Source of the DNA: an uncultured Paraprevotella sp.
GTDB taxonomy: Bacteria; Bacteroidota; Bacteroidia; Bacteroidales; Bacteroidaceae
Reading direction: 5' to 3'
NCBI GenBank assembly: GCA_944320775.1
Contig: CALUIV010000006.1
Coordinates: forward strand, 1-64,000
DNA length: 64,000 nucleotides
In this document: piece by piece, positions 18,555 through 27,436 of the stretch
How the letters are laid out: every line of letters begins with the position of its first letter
Position numbering within the stretch: the first letter of the stretch is position 1
Notes under the pieces: generated by a model
Seen by the model: the letters and a program-made list of their open reading frames with translations, nothing else
Told to the model about the DNA's origin: nothing
The model's database searches: none
Program-made: the position numbers and the translations under genes

Positions 18555-19454
18555 ATGAAAAAAATCAGAGCAGCCATCGTCGGCTATGGCAACATTGGCC
18601 ACTACACCCTGCAAGCCTTGCAGGCAGCACCCGATTTCGAAATCGCCGGTATCGTTCGCCGTAACGGTGCAGAAAACAAACCGGAAGAATTAGCAAACTA
18701 TCCCGTCGTTAAGGATATTCGCGAATTACAAGATGTTGATGTTGCTATTTTGGCAACTCCAACACGCAAAGTAGAAGAATACGCTAAGGATATTCTGGCA
18801 TTAGGAATCAACACCGTTGACAGCTTTGACATCCATACACAGATTACTTCATTACGCCGTTCACTGAATGAAAGCGCAAAGGCCGGTAATGCAGTATCCA
18901 TCATCTCAGCCGGATGGGATCCGGGAAGTGACTCCATTGTACGTACAATGCTTGAAGCGATCGCACCTAAAGGAATCACTTATACAAATTTTGGTCCAGG
19001 TATGAGTATGGGACATACAGTTGCCGTCAAGGCGATCGAAGGCGTCAAAGCAGCTCTTTCCATGACCATTCCGACCGGCACAGGAATCCATCGCCGTATG
19101 GTTTACATTGAGGTAGAAGAAGGTTACGAATTCGAAAAAGTAGCTGCAGCCATCAAAGCAGATGCCTACTTTGTCAACGATGAAACACACGTTATTCAAG
19201 TTCCATGTGTGGACGACTTGCTGGATATGGGCCATGGTGTAAACCTGACTAGAAAAGGTGTTTCAGGTACAACTCAAAACCAGTTGTTTGAATTCAACAT
19301 GCGTATCAACAATCCGGCTCTAACCGCTCAGGTTTTGGTTTGTGTAGCTCGTGCATCCATGAAACAACAACCCGGTTGCTACACTATGGTGGAAATTCCA
19401 GTTATCGATCTTCTCTATGGTGAACGCGAAGAACTGATTGCACACTTGGTATAA
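18555..19454 (+). CDS. ddh: meso-diaminopimelate D-dehydrogenase
   Basis: This NADPH-dependent enzyme of 299 residues makes meso-DAP in one step from tetrahydrodipicolinate, a shortcut for lysine and peptidoglycan synthesis. The N-terminal Rossmann motif is IVGYGNIGHYTLQAL; further family segments are VDSFDIH, SAGWDPGSDSIVR, NFGPGMSMGHTVAVKAI and GTTQNQLFEFNMRINNPALTAQV. Length and motifs fit the Ddh family closely. It has its own promoter. Its terminator is probably the hairpin within the MITE-like element directly downstream. Confidence 0.95.
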   Translation: MKKIRAAIVGYGNIGHYTLQALQAAPDFEIAGIVRRNGAENKPEELANYPVVKDIRELQDVDVAILATPTRKVEEYAKDILALGINTVDSFDIHTQITSLRRSLNESAKAGNAVSIISAGWDPGSDSIVRTMLEAIAPKGITYTNFGPGMSMGHTVAVKAIEGVKAALSMTIPTGTGIHRRMVYIEVEEGYEFEKVAAAIKADAYFVNDETHVIQVPCVDDLLDMGHGVNLTRKGVSGTTQNQLFEFNMRINNPALTAQVLVCVARASMKQQPGCYTMVEIPVIDLLYGEREELIAHLV

Positions 19455-19479
19455 CCTGACTATCATTTATATAATTAAC

Positions 19480-19665
19480 AAGAGGGTGTGTCAAAACTCA
19501 TTTTTTGAAAATATGAGCTTATAATTTGAAATTTGAGCATCCTAAAAAGACTAAAGAAAGGGCCGTATCATTACTCAATACAGAGTTTGATACGACCCTT
19601 TTAAATATTATAGTTATAATCTGTAACTTTGAAGAGTAGTCATTTTAGTTTTGACACACCCTCTT
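19480..19665. mobile_element. MITE-like element of ~186 bp
   Basis: A 19-bp sequence (AAGAGGGTGTGTCAAAACT, 19480-19498) is repeated perfectly inverted at 19647-19665. The interior has no reading frame but carries a 12/13-bp hairpin (19558-19570 with 19588-19600) that could end transcription from both ddh and menE. Terminal inverted repeats, short length and lack of coding suggest a non-autonomous transposable element. The right arm forms the last codons of menE. A target-site duplication is not obvious. Confidence 0.7.
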
Positions 19666-20823
19666 TTTCAGTTCTTGTTCAGCCAATGCCCGGCATGTAG
19701 CCCGAGCTATTTTGCCACTCCCCGCAACCGGAATTTCCGATACGGGAAAAATATAACGAGGTACATGATAACGCGGTAAGCATTGTTTCAACACTCCGAT
19801 TAAGTTTTCAGTTTCCTGCTGAGGCGCAACAATCAATAAAACCAACGCCTCTCCCAATGCCGGATCGGCAACCGCCGTCAATGCAAAACACTGGTCAACA
19901 AGAATACGGCTTAACACTGCTTCATCTTCTTCCAAATGGATTTTCACACCACCACTGTTAACAACATTATCCTTACGTCCCAAAACAATAAAAGAACCAT
20001 CGGAGCGTAATTCAACTAAATCATTCGTTTCTAGAGTTCCGGCACAAACATCTGGCACATCAAGCATCAGACAACCATCTTCGGACTGTCTTACGCCCAC
20101 CCCTGGTAACGGAGTATAAAGCAAATGAAAATCATCACCCTTTCCAATATGAATTTGCGCCTCATCCTGGAGATCACAAAGAGCAACATGTGACAACGTC
20201 TCTGTCATCCCATAGGAAGAATAGACACGACATGACAGATTACGCACAGCCTGCCACAACTTTTTGTCTACCGACCCACCACCAACAAGTACCAAACGAA
20301 TCTGCTCTAACCTTCTCCGTTCCTCTGGAATCTGCAAGGAATGAAACAATTGCAACGGAACTACAGATAAAAAATCGACCGACTGTTCCAATCGGGCAAG
20401 CGGATGGGCTGAAGGTTCCTGTAAAACAACCTCTAAACCGGCAACCAATGCGCGGACGATCATCATTTTGGCTCCAATATAACGCAAATCCATACAAAGT
20501 AATATTCGGTCACCTGTCTTCAAGCCCAAAGCACGACAAGTGCGACAAGCGCTGTTCATCATCTGTTCTTTACCTACAGCATAGCGTTTCGGCTGTCCGG
20601 TAGAACCGGAAGATTGAACTTCCATAGTCGGCCCGTCCGAAAACCAATCTCTAAGAAACTCCCAAAAAGCCTTTCTGATTCCCTCCTTTTCTAAGGAAAC
20701 CTGATGACGAATCAAAGCCAAATCAGTATAAGTCCACCGATGTCCTTCAAAAATCAGATATTGTAATGTCGGATCCAATACATATTCTGATGACGACAGC
20801 CTCATATTTACATTCTGCTCCAT
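19645..20823 (-). CDS. menE: AMP-binding enzyme, probable O-succinylbenzoate-CoA ligase
   Basis: MenE adds CoA to O-succinylbenzoate in menaquinone synthesis. The 392-residue protein belongs to the adenylate-forming family: VQSSGSTGQPKRYAV is the ATP-binding P-loop, VYSSYGMTETLSHVAL the A5 motif, VLGRKDNVVNSGGVKI the hinge, and GSGKIARA carries the catalytic C-terminal Lys. It is shorter than typical MenE (450-490). The start is the ATG at 20823, since the longer frame begins with TTG. menC lies 18 bp upstream. The final residues KRVCQN and the stop are encoded by the inverted repeat of the MITE-like element. Confidence 0.88.
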   Translation of the reverse strand: MEQNVNMRLSSSEYVLDPTLQYLIFEGHRWTYTDLALIRHQVSLEKEGIRKAFWEFLRDWFSDGPTMEVQSSGSTGQPKRYAVGKEQMMNSACRTCRALGLKTGDRILLCMDLRYIGAKMMIVRALVAGLEVVLQEPSAHPLARLEQSVDFLSVVPLQLFHSLQIPEERRRLEQIRLVLVGGGSVDKKLWQAVRNLSCRVYSSYGMTETLSHVALCDLQDEAQIHIGKGDDFHLLYTPLPGVGVRQSEDGCLMLDVPDVCAGTLETNDLVELRSDGSFIVLGRKDNVVNSGGVKIHLEEDEAVLSRILVDQCFALTAVADPALGEALVLLIVAPQQETENLIGVLKQCLPRYHVPRYIFPVSEIPVAGSGKIARATCRALAEQELKKRVCQN

Positions 20824-20841
20824 AACAACGCTCACCAAAAA

Positions 20842-21975
20842 TTAAAATGTTTCGGTCCGTGCGACAAATGTTGCTATTGCCCCCGAATTCTGTTTGTCAG
20901 CAGCAAACCATAAAGCATCCTTTCGAATTTCTAACGGTAACTGAGCATTATCCGTAAAAAGCAGACCTGTGCCTAATCCTTGCGGTAATTGCGGTTTCCA
21001 ATACGCGCACCATTGAGCTATCGCATTCAAACCTATATTTGATTCCAATGCAGAAGTAATCCACCAGCCAATATTCCGTTTCTCTGCTTCGTCTATCCAT
21101 TCATGACATCCCAGAAAGCCACCATGCAACGACGGTTTAAGCACAATATATTGCGGACAAAGCCGATCCAACAATTCAGCTTTCTCCTGCCGAGTGTTTA
21201 TGCCGATCAATTCTTCGTCAAATGCGATTGGAAGCGGTGTTTCGGCCGTTAATCTTGCCATGGCATCATACTGACCAGCCCTTATCGGCTGTTCTATAGA
21301 ATGCAAATCCAGTTCGGCCAACTGACATAAACGTTTGACAGCATCCTCCGGTGAAAAGGCTCCATTAGCATCCACACGCAATTCTACCTCGCTGGCTGAA
21401 AAATGACTTCGGATAAAACGCAATAAATCCAATTCCCTTTCAAAATCCAAAGCTCCAATTTTTAACTTGATACAACGGTATCCGGCTTCCATCTTTGTCT
21501 GTATCTGACGATACATCGCATCATAATCCCCCATCCAGATTAACCCGTTAATCTGAATACCTTCCTCACCACGAGAAAAAGAAGTATCCCAAAGAGCCAA
21601 GCCACGACAAATCCAAGAACGCATGGCAGTTTCCAATCCAAAAATTATAGACGGAAAACTCTTCCAGTCCGGCACAAAACCGGAAAAGATCGTATCCAGA
21701 GTCTCAGGTTGTTCCCACTCCACCGGATCACCACAAACACTCCACTGTTCTACAGCAGTACACATACGCCGTAGAACATCTTCATAATCAGGACGATCAT
21801 CACAACTTAACACGGGTAGAGGTGCACATTCTCCCCAAGCATCTCTTTCCGGACAATCAATAGAAGTTATCCGGACAAACCAACTTTTACGCGTCAGATA
21901 AACGCCACGCGAAGTCCCCGCTGGTTTCTTAAAGTGCAACAAACGGGGAAAGACATCCAATTTTAGCTTCTCCAT
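20842..21975 (-). CDS. menC: o-Succinylbenzoate synthase
   Basis: MenC dehydrates SHCHC to O-succinylbenzoate in menaquinone synthesis. The 377-residue enolase-superfamily protein shows the catalytic Lys pair in RCIKLKIGA, metal ligands Asp in RVDANGAFS, Glu in SIEQP and Glu in AFDEEL, and the second catalytic Lys in IVLKPSLHGGF. The capping N-terminal domain precedes the barrel. It is first in a two-gene unit with menE; other men genes are not in the window. Confidence 0.92.
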   Translation of the reverse strand: MEKLKLDVFPRLLHFKKPAGTSRGVYLTRKSWFVRITSIDCPERDAWGECAPLPVLSCDDRPDYEDVLRRMCTAVEQWSVCGDPVEWEQPETLDTIFSGFVPDWKSFPSIIFGLETAMRSWICRGLALWDTSFSRGEEGIQINGLIWMGDYDAMYRQIQTKMEAGYRCIKLKIGALDFERELDLLRFIRSHFSASEVELRVDANGAFSPEDAVKRLCQLAELDLHSIEQPIRAGQYDAMARLTAETPLPIAFDEELIGINTRQEKAELLDRLCPQYIVLKPSLHGGFLGCHEWIDEAEKRNIGWWITSALESNIGLNAIAQWCAYWKPQLPQGLGTGLLFTDNAQLPLEIRKDALWFAADKQNSGAIATFVARTETF

Positions 21976-22003
21976 AGCTAATCCTTAAACATTAAAACAA
22001 GTA

Positions 22004-22011
22004 CAAAGATA
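22004..22011 (-). promoter_or_regulatory. -7 promoter box of menC-menE
   Basis: TATCTTTG on the minus strand, 28 bp before the menC ATG. Confidence 0.6.
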
Positions 22012-22088
22012 AGCTTTCTACATCAAGCTATTCGAATAGAATTTGAAATATTTACGGCATTCGGCTGACAAGCAACAATTTTTATCCC

Positions 22089-22096
22089 TATCTTTG
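22089..22096 (+). promoter_or_regulatory. -7 promoter box of the RmlD-like gene
   Basis: TATCTTTG, 33 bp before the ATG at 22130. It lies divergent to menC. The -33 position has no clear TTTG. Confidence 0.6.
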
Positions 22097-22129
22097 CACC
22101 GGAAAAAGAAATATGAACAGTAACAGGTT

Positions 22130-22990
22130 ATGAAAAAACTCCTCATCACCGGCGCCAGCGGTTTTCTGGGCATTCGTACAACAATGCATTATATCACCAA
22201 GTGCGAAGTGGTATGCTGTGGACATGCCGGTCTGGACATTACACATGCCAAGGCGGTGGAATCATTCTTTGAAATCCAACAACCCGACGTAGTTTTTCAT
22301 CTGGCAGCTATTTCCGACACAGGGTATTCAGAACTACATCCCGATGAATCGGAAGCTGTAAACCTGCAAGGAACGATTAATATTGCCAAAGCCTGCGCCC
22401 GAACCGGAAGCAAATTAATCTATATGAGTTCAGACCAAGTCTATAATGGAAATACGGAAAACGGCCTCCTTCCTGAAGATATAGAACTGACCCCGGAGAA
22501 TGTTTACGGACGACACAAGTTACAGGCAGAACGTGAAGTACAGATGATATTACCGGAAGCCGTTGGTCTGCGTCTCAGCTGGATGTACGATCTTCCAAAC
22601 AGTCATTACCGCCTGAACCGTAATTTGCTGGTCAATCTGAAAACTGCATTTGAAAACAAAACCTGCATCAAGGCTGCAACACGGGAAATGCGCGGAATCA
22701 CCAATGTGTGGGATGTCGTATATCGGCTTGAAGATTGTGTAAATCTACCAGGAGGTATTTATAATTTCGGAAGTGAAAATCATCTGAATAGTTATGAAAC
22801 ATTCCTGGAGACAGCCTATATGATGGGACTGGAACAGCCTGAACAATGGATTATTCCCGACTCAGAACGTTTCCCTGAACATCCAAGGAACTTGACTATG
22901 GATACTACACGCATACAAAAATTCGGTATCAAGTTTCCGGATACACTACAAGGCATACAATTGGCTTTAGGCCTGAAAAATACTCTTTAA
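22130..22990 (+). CDS. RmlD-like sugar-nucleotide-binding SDR protein
   Basis: This 286-residue extended short-chain dehydrogenase resembles dTDP-4-dehydrorhamnose reductase. It shows the NAD(P)-binding GASGFLG at residues 8-14, DVVFHLAA, YMSSDQVYNG with the catalytic Ser, and the YGRHK active-site Tyr-Lys pair. Other rml genes are absent nearby, so the sugar substrate is unknown. The gene is solitary with its own promoter and a shared terminator. A role in surface polysaccharide sugar synthesis is plausible but not shown. Confidence 0.82.
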   Translation: MKKLLITGASGFLGIRTTMHYITKCEVVCCGHAGLDITHAKAVESFFEIQQPDVVFHLAAISDTGYSELHPDESEAVNLQGTINIAKACARTGSKLIYMSSDQVYNGNTENGLLPEDIELTPENVYGRHKLQAEREVQMILPEAVGLRLSWMYDLPNSHYRLNRNLLVNLKTAFENKTCIKAATREMRGITNVWDVVYRLEDCVNLPGGIYNFGSENHLNSYETFLETAYMMGLEQPEQWIIPDSERFPEHPRNLTMDTTRIQKFGIKFPDTLQGIQLALGLKNTL

Positions 22991-23001
22991 TCTTAAAAAA
23001 C

Positions 23002-23045
23002 GTCCTTATTCCCATTAAAATATTTATATGGAAATAAGGACATTC
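23002..23045. terminator. Bidirectional terminator between the RmlD-like gene and the fadD-type gene
   Basis: GTCCTTATT-CCAT (23002-23014) pairs with ATGGAAATAAGGAC (23028-23041) with one mismatch, with an A-run on the left and a T-rich right flank, between two convergent genes. Confidence 0.75.
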
Positions 23046-23058
23046 TTTATCATTCGAA

Positions 23059-24867
23059 TTAAACCAAATACATTGCCTCTATCTCGGCTGCATAATGCTG
23101 ATTGACTACGGGGCGTTTTACTTTTAATGTATTTGTCAGTTCACCTTTCTCCAAACTCAAAGGTTCGGGCAACAACGTGATCCGCTTGATCTGCTCATAA
23201 TGAGCAAATTCCTGTTGCAGTGTTTGAATACGATCCATTATCATTTGAACAACATCCGGATGCTTACACAAATCTTTCATATCCGTATATTGCAAATCTT
23301 TCTTTGCAGCGTATTCCTTCAGCAACTGATAATCAGGAACAATTAAAGCTGAAGCAAACTTCCTTTGGTCAGCAATAACGACAATCTGGTCAATATAACG
23401 GTCAATCACCAATTTCGATTCTATCATCTGCGGAGCAATATATTTACCGTTAGAAGTTTTGAATAAATCTTTGATTCGGTCTGTCAGGAACAATTCGCCA
23501 CCTTTAAGATAACCGGCATCACCAGTATGAAACCAACCGTCTTCGTCTATAGCCGCTTTCGTTGCCTCTGATTTTTTATAATACCCCTTTGTAATCGTAG
23601 CACCCCGAAGTAAAATCTCATTATTATCATCGATTTTAATTTCTAATCCATCTATCAGACGTCCGACAGAACCGATAGAAATAACCTGATTATCACGATC
23701 ACAACTTACGGTAGCCGTAGATTCCGTCAAACCATATCCTGCTACCATATTAATTCCAGCCGCATGAACAAACTCCTCTACTGCCGGTGGAATAGCTGCC
23801 CCTGCAGTTGGGAAGAAATTGGCATTTTCCAAACCCAGTGTTCTTTTCAAGATGGAAATAACTGTTTTCTCAAAGAATTTATAACGTAAGCGTAAACCTA
23901 ACGGCGGGGTCTGCATATTCATCCGATACCGTACATTATATTCCTTACCTACCCGTAACGCCTCTAATAAAAGCTTACGCTGCATGGGACTACTGGTATT
24001 TATTTTCTCCTGAACACCAGCATACACTTTCTCCCAAAAACGAGGCACAGCGCACATACATGTCGGATGTACCTCTTGAAGCGATTGCAAAACATCCACA
24101 GGTTTTAAGTTAATTGCCAATTGGACTCCTTCGGCAAGCCCTAAATAAGACCAGGCACGTTCAAAGACATGTGTAAAAGGTAGAAAATTCAAGAAGACAT
24201 CACGTTCACTCAAATTCAGGACCCGATCATTAGCCGATATTCCAGCCTGATACATTTCATGCGTCAACATAACCCCTTTGCTCTCGCCGGTAGTACCCGA
24301 AGTATACAGAATATTTGCCAAATCCTCGGACTTTGCCTCCGCACTACGCTTAGCGACTTCGTCCTGAAAAGGCAACCCTGCTCCCAATGCCAAAAATTCA
24401 TCAAAATAAAGCGATACCTGATCTGCAGGATGTTTCTGTATCGTCCGATCAAACAAAATCAACTTTTCCAATGAAGGACATAAAGGCATTGTCCGGAAAG
24501 CAGTATCATATTGATATTGTTCACCGACAAAAACAAAACGCACTTCTGCATCATTAATCATATATTTGATCTGTGCCTCAGAGCTAGTCGCATAAAACGG
24601 AATCGTCACAGCACGAACACCATAAGCACCGAAATCCACAAAAAGACACTCCGGCTTATTTTGAGAAAAAACAGCCAGATTCTCTTGAACACCTACACCT
24701 AAAGCCAATAAAGCATTAGACACCATGCAGACTGTACCCGAAAATTCATTCCAAGAAATCGGAATCCATTGATTTTTTTCATAGTCTCGGTAAGACAGTG
24801 CCGTTTTTTCACCATACTTTTTGGCTTGCTCCTGAATCAGGACGGCAAAAGGACATGTATTTAGCAT
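23059..24867 (-). CDS. Long-chain fatty acid-CoA ligase (AMP-forming)
   Basis: This adenylate-forming ligase has 602 residues and resembles FadD/FACL proteins. Motifs: ILYTSGTTGESKGVMLTH for ATP binding, FLPFTHVFERAWSYLGL, VAGYGLTESTATVS, and DRIKDLFKTSNGKYIAPQMIES near the C-terminus. It activates fatty acids, probably exogenous ones for membrane lipids, since beta-oxidation is rare in the group. The start is set to the ATG at 24867, because the longer frame begins with TTG inside the TATCTTTG promoter box. The leader is then very short. Confidence 0.92.
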   Translation of the reverse strand: MLNTCPFAVLIQEQAKKYGEKTALSYRDYEKNQWIPISWNEFSGTVCMVSNALLALGVGVQENLAVFSQNKPECLFVDFGAYGVRAVTIPFYATSSEAQIKYMINDAEVRFVFVGEQYQYDTAFRTMPLCPSLEKLILFDRTIQKHPADQVSLYFDEFLALGAGLPFQDEVAKRSAEAKSEDLANILYTSGTTGESKGVMLTHEMYQAGISANDRVLNLSERDVFLNFLPFTHVFERAWSYLGLAEGVQLAINLKPVDVLQSLQEVHPTCMCAVPRFWEKVYAGVQEKINTSSPMQRKLLLEALRVGKEYNVRYRMNMQTPPLGLRLRYKFFEKTVISILKRTLGLENANFFPTAGAAIPPAVEEFVHAAGINMVAGYGLTESTATVSCDRDNQVISIGSVGRLIDGLEIKIDDNNEILLRGATITKGYYKKSEATKAAIDEDGWFHTGDAGYLKGGELFLTDRIKDLFKTSNGKYIAPQMIESKLVIDRYIDQIVVIADQRKFASALIVPDYQLLKEYAAKKDLQYTDMKDLCKHPDVVQMIMDRIQTLQQEFAHYEQIKRITLLPEPLSLEKGELTNTLKVKRPVVNQHYAAEIEAMYLV

Positions 24868-24888
24868 AGCTTCAGTTATTATTTCCCA

Positions 24889-24896
24889 CAAAGATA
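24889..24896 (-). promoter_or_regulatory. -7 promoter box that fixes the ligase start
   Basis: TATCTTTG on the minus strand, 21 bp before the chosen ATG. The alternative TTG start at 24891 falls inside it. Confidence 0.7.
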
Positions 24897-24960
24897 TAGT
24901 TTTATTTGTAACTAACTACAATATTCCTAAAAAATGTTTTATTTTTCTTGAAAAACCCTA

Positions 24961-24968
24961 TATCTTTG
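24961..24968 (+). promoter_or_regulatory. -7 promoter box of the M20 deacylase gene
   Basis: TATCTTTG, 24 bp before the ATG at 24993. A near-match TTTA stands 19 bp upstream (24938-24941). Confidence 0.65.
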
Positions 24969-24992
24969 CTCTAAACCAAAATAAAACGAACA

Positions 24993-26063
24993 ATGAATAT
25001 AGACATTCTCACTAACGAAGCTGTCGAATTGCTCCAGAAACTTATTCAGACCCCCTCTATTAGCCGTGAAGAACAAGGCGCAGCAGACGTATTGCAGCAA
25101 TTTATTGAAAATTGTGGCATATCAACATGGCGCGACGGAAACAATGTATGGTGCTTAGCACCTGATTATGATGCAAACAAACCAACAATTTTATTAAATT
25201 CCCATATTGATACTGTTAAACCGGTAAACGGCTGGACCTATGCACCATTTGAAGCTACAATCGAAAATGATTGCATATATGGGTTAGGCAGCAATGATGC
25301 TGGAGCCAGCGTTGTCTGTTTATTACAAAGCTTTCGAGAACTGATAAAAAAAGAACAGCCATATAATCTGATTTTTCTGGCTTCATGCGAAGAAGAAGTA
25401 TCTGGTAAAAACGGTATTGAAAAAGTATTACCACAACTGCCGCCAATTGATGTTGCGTTGGTAGGTGAGCCTACCGGCATGCAGCCTGCCATAGCAGAAA
25501 AAGGATTGATGGTACTCGATGTAACTGTACATGGCCGTTCTGGACATGCTGCAAGAAATGAAGGAGACAATGCCATATACAAGGCAATAAAAGACATCTC
25601 ATGGTTCCAGAATTTTGAGTTTCCTGAGAAATCGCAACTACTTGGCCCAGTCAAAATGACAGTAACTATTATCAATTCAGGAACACAACATAATGTCATA
25701 CCCGACCAATGTGTCTTTACAGTAGACATTCGTAGTAACGAAAAATATACGAACGAAGAAATTTATGATTTTGTATCTAAACATATTGCGGGTAACGCAC
25801 AGGCACGCTCTTTCCGTTTAAATTCCTCCTGCATCCCCGAGACTCATCCTCTGGTACAACGCATCGTACAACAAGGCCGGACACCATTTGGATCGCCGAC
25901 ATTATCCGATCAGGCCTTGATGCGTTTCCCATCACTTAAGATGGGACCCGGAGATTCTGCCCGCTCTCATACTGCCAACGAATATATTAAAATAGGAGAA
26001 ATAAAGGAAGCAATCGGACTTTACATAGAAATTTTAGACCAAATTAAAATACAAAACAACTGA
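24993..26063 (+). CDS. M20-family metallo-deacylase, probable N-acetyl- or N-succinyl-ornithine deacetylase
   Basis: This zinc-dependent hydrolase has 356 residues. Visible metal-site motifs are NSHIDTVKP near residue 70, YGLGSNDAGAS near 100 and the catalytic Glu pair in SCEEEVSG near 132. GRSGHAAR marks the dimerisation domain and GDSARSHTANEY the last ligand His. The closest context I know is the arginine-biosynthetic deacylase of Bacteroidetes, which uses N-succinyl-ornithine in place of N-acetyl-ornithine. No arg genes are adjacent, so the substrate assignment is tentative; DapE-like activity is possible. Confidence 0.82.
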   Translation: MNIDILTNEAVELLQKLIQTPSISREEQGAADVLQQFIENCGISTWRDGNNVWCLAPDYDANKPTILLNSHIDTVKPVNGWTYAPFEATIENDCIYGLGSNDAGASVVCLLQSFRELIKKEQPYNLIFLASCEEEVSGKNGIEKVLPQLPPIDVALVGEPTGMQPAIAEKGLMVLDVTVHGRSGHAARNEGDNAIYKAIKDISWFQNFEFPEKSQLLGPVKMTVTIINSGTQHNVIPDQCVFTVDIRSNEKYTNEEIYDFVSKHIAGNAQARSFRLNSSCIPETHPLVQRIVQQGRTPFGSPTLSDQALMRFPSLKMGPGDSARSHTANEYIKIGEIKEAIGLYIEILDQIKIQNN

Positions 26064-26070
26064 TAAATAT

Positions 26071-26105
26071 AAAATATCCCCCTTCAAAAAGGGGGATATA
26101 CTTAA
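26071..26105. terminator. Bidirectional terminator between the M20 gene and the EnvC-like gene
   Basis: TATCCCCC (26075-26082) pairs with GGGGGATA (26091-26098), with an A-rich left flank and a T-containing right flank. Confidence 0.75.
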
Positions 26106-26115
26106 TATGACAAGA

Positions 26116-27435
26116 TCACCTTGCGATCCACAATTCCGGATTTAACTTCGTCCGCTCTTTACGCAACTGAAAATGCAGGACACAATTACCAGACCCGTCA
26201 TTCGCCACAGCCCCAAGAACATCCCGAGCGCGAACACGTTGCCCGTTCTTCACCTTTACTGATGACAAATTACAATAAACAGATATGTAACTGCCATGAC
26301 GAATCAAAACATTCATGGTTCCACCAAATTGGAAAACTGCCGTCACTTCCCCATCAAATACAGAACGTGCCATTGCTCCAGAACGGCCAATATAATTAAT
26401 ACCTTTACTCTCCAAACGAACGTTCTTCAAACCTGGAACATTATAAGTTCCAAAACGACCGCTAACCATATATGAACCGGTAATAGGAACAGGAAGCTTT
26501 CCTTTGTTCCGTTCAAAATTACCATCCAGCTTATGATCGACAGAAGTACGCCAAGACTTTTCTTCTGAACTTTGCGACGTTGTTTTAGACTTCTTGTCCT
26601 TATTACTTACACCTGCTTTTTTCTTTTTTTCAATCGCTTGCTGTTTTTTCTTTTCGGCAGCTGCTTTCCGGCGTGCCTCTTCTTCGGCACGTTTACGGGC
26701 CTGTTCCAATTCGTAAGCAATAAGATCATCTATCTTCTTATCCAATTCGGCCAATTCCTTACGTTGACGACTTAATTGCTGTACTAATTTCTTTTCCCGT
26801 TGCTGCAAACCATCCATCAACTTTTGCTGCTCTTTTTGCTGTTCGAACAACTGCTTACGCTGTTGCTGGGTTTCGGCAACCATACGGCTCATCGCACTTT
26901 TAGCCTCTAATAGCTCTTCTTGTTTGTCCATCAGAACAGCTTGCTTCTTTTTAATTTCAAGACCAATATTACGTTGATGGGTTGCATATTCCCGAGCATA
27001 TCGAGCACGACGATACATCTGAGTAATGGTTTCGGCAGAAAAGACAAATAACCAGGGATTCTGAACAGCCCTGTTTGTCCGAGAATAAATCAACGCCTGC
27101 TTATAACGCTTTCGTGCCGTATTCAATTTCTCTGTTTTCTTTTCGATATCCGCTGCAATCTGTTGAATCTGCTTTTCCGTACGAGCTATCTTCGGTTCCA
27201 TTTCTTTAATGAAATTCAACCGGCTCTCTAATTGGACATTTATAAAATCAATGGTACGTACCTTTTCTGCAACATCCATCTTAGTAGCATCCAACTGTTT
27301 CTGCGATTCAGAAACAGTCCGAACCATCTCTTTCTTCTTGTTCTGCAAAGACTTCATCTTACGACTTACCTGGGCTTCTATCCCCTGAGGAAGAAACAAC
27401 AAAAATGAAATCAAAGCAGCTAATATTTTTTTCAT
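26116..27435 (-). CDS. EnvC-like murein hydrolase activator with degenerate M23 domain
   Basis: This 439-residue periplasmic protein has a signal peptide (LAALISFLLFLPQGIEAQ), a long coiled coil from about residue 25 to 250, a Lys/Ala-rich linker (about 250-290), and a C-terminal LytM/M23 fold. Most zinc ligands look lost: the usual HxxxD stretch reads LESKGINYIG and the usual AHL reads CNL, leaving one His in LHFQL. That matches EnvC, which activates amidases instead of cutting peptidoglycan. It is last in the dut-TPR-DUF4292 operon and may be the partner of FtsX at 10475. Confidence 0.88.
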   Translation of the reverse strand: MKKILAALISFLLFLPQGIEAQVSRKMKSLQNKKKEMVRTVSESQKQLDATKMDVAEKVRTIDFINVQLESRLNFIKEMEPKIARTEKQIQQIAADIEKKTEKLNTARKRYKQALIYSRTNRAVQNPWLFVFSAETITQMYRRARYAREYATHQRNIGLEIKKKQAVLMDKQEELLEAKSAMSRMVAETQQQRKQLFEQQKEQQKLMDGLQQREKKLVQQLSRQRKELAELDKKIDDLIAYELEQARKRAEEEARRKAAAEKKKQQAIEKKKKAGVSNKDKKSKTTSQSSEEKSWRTSVDHKLDGNFERNKGKLPVPITGSYMVSGRFGTYNVPGLKNVRLESKGINYIGRSGAMARSVFDGEVTAVFQFGGTMNVLIRHGSYISVYCNLSSVKVKNGQRVRARDVLGAVANDGSGNCVLHFQLRKERTKLNPELWIAR

Positions 27436-27436
27436 G

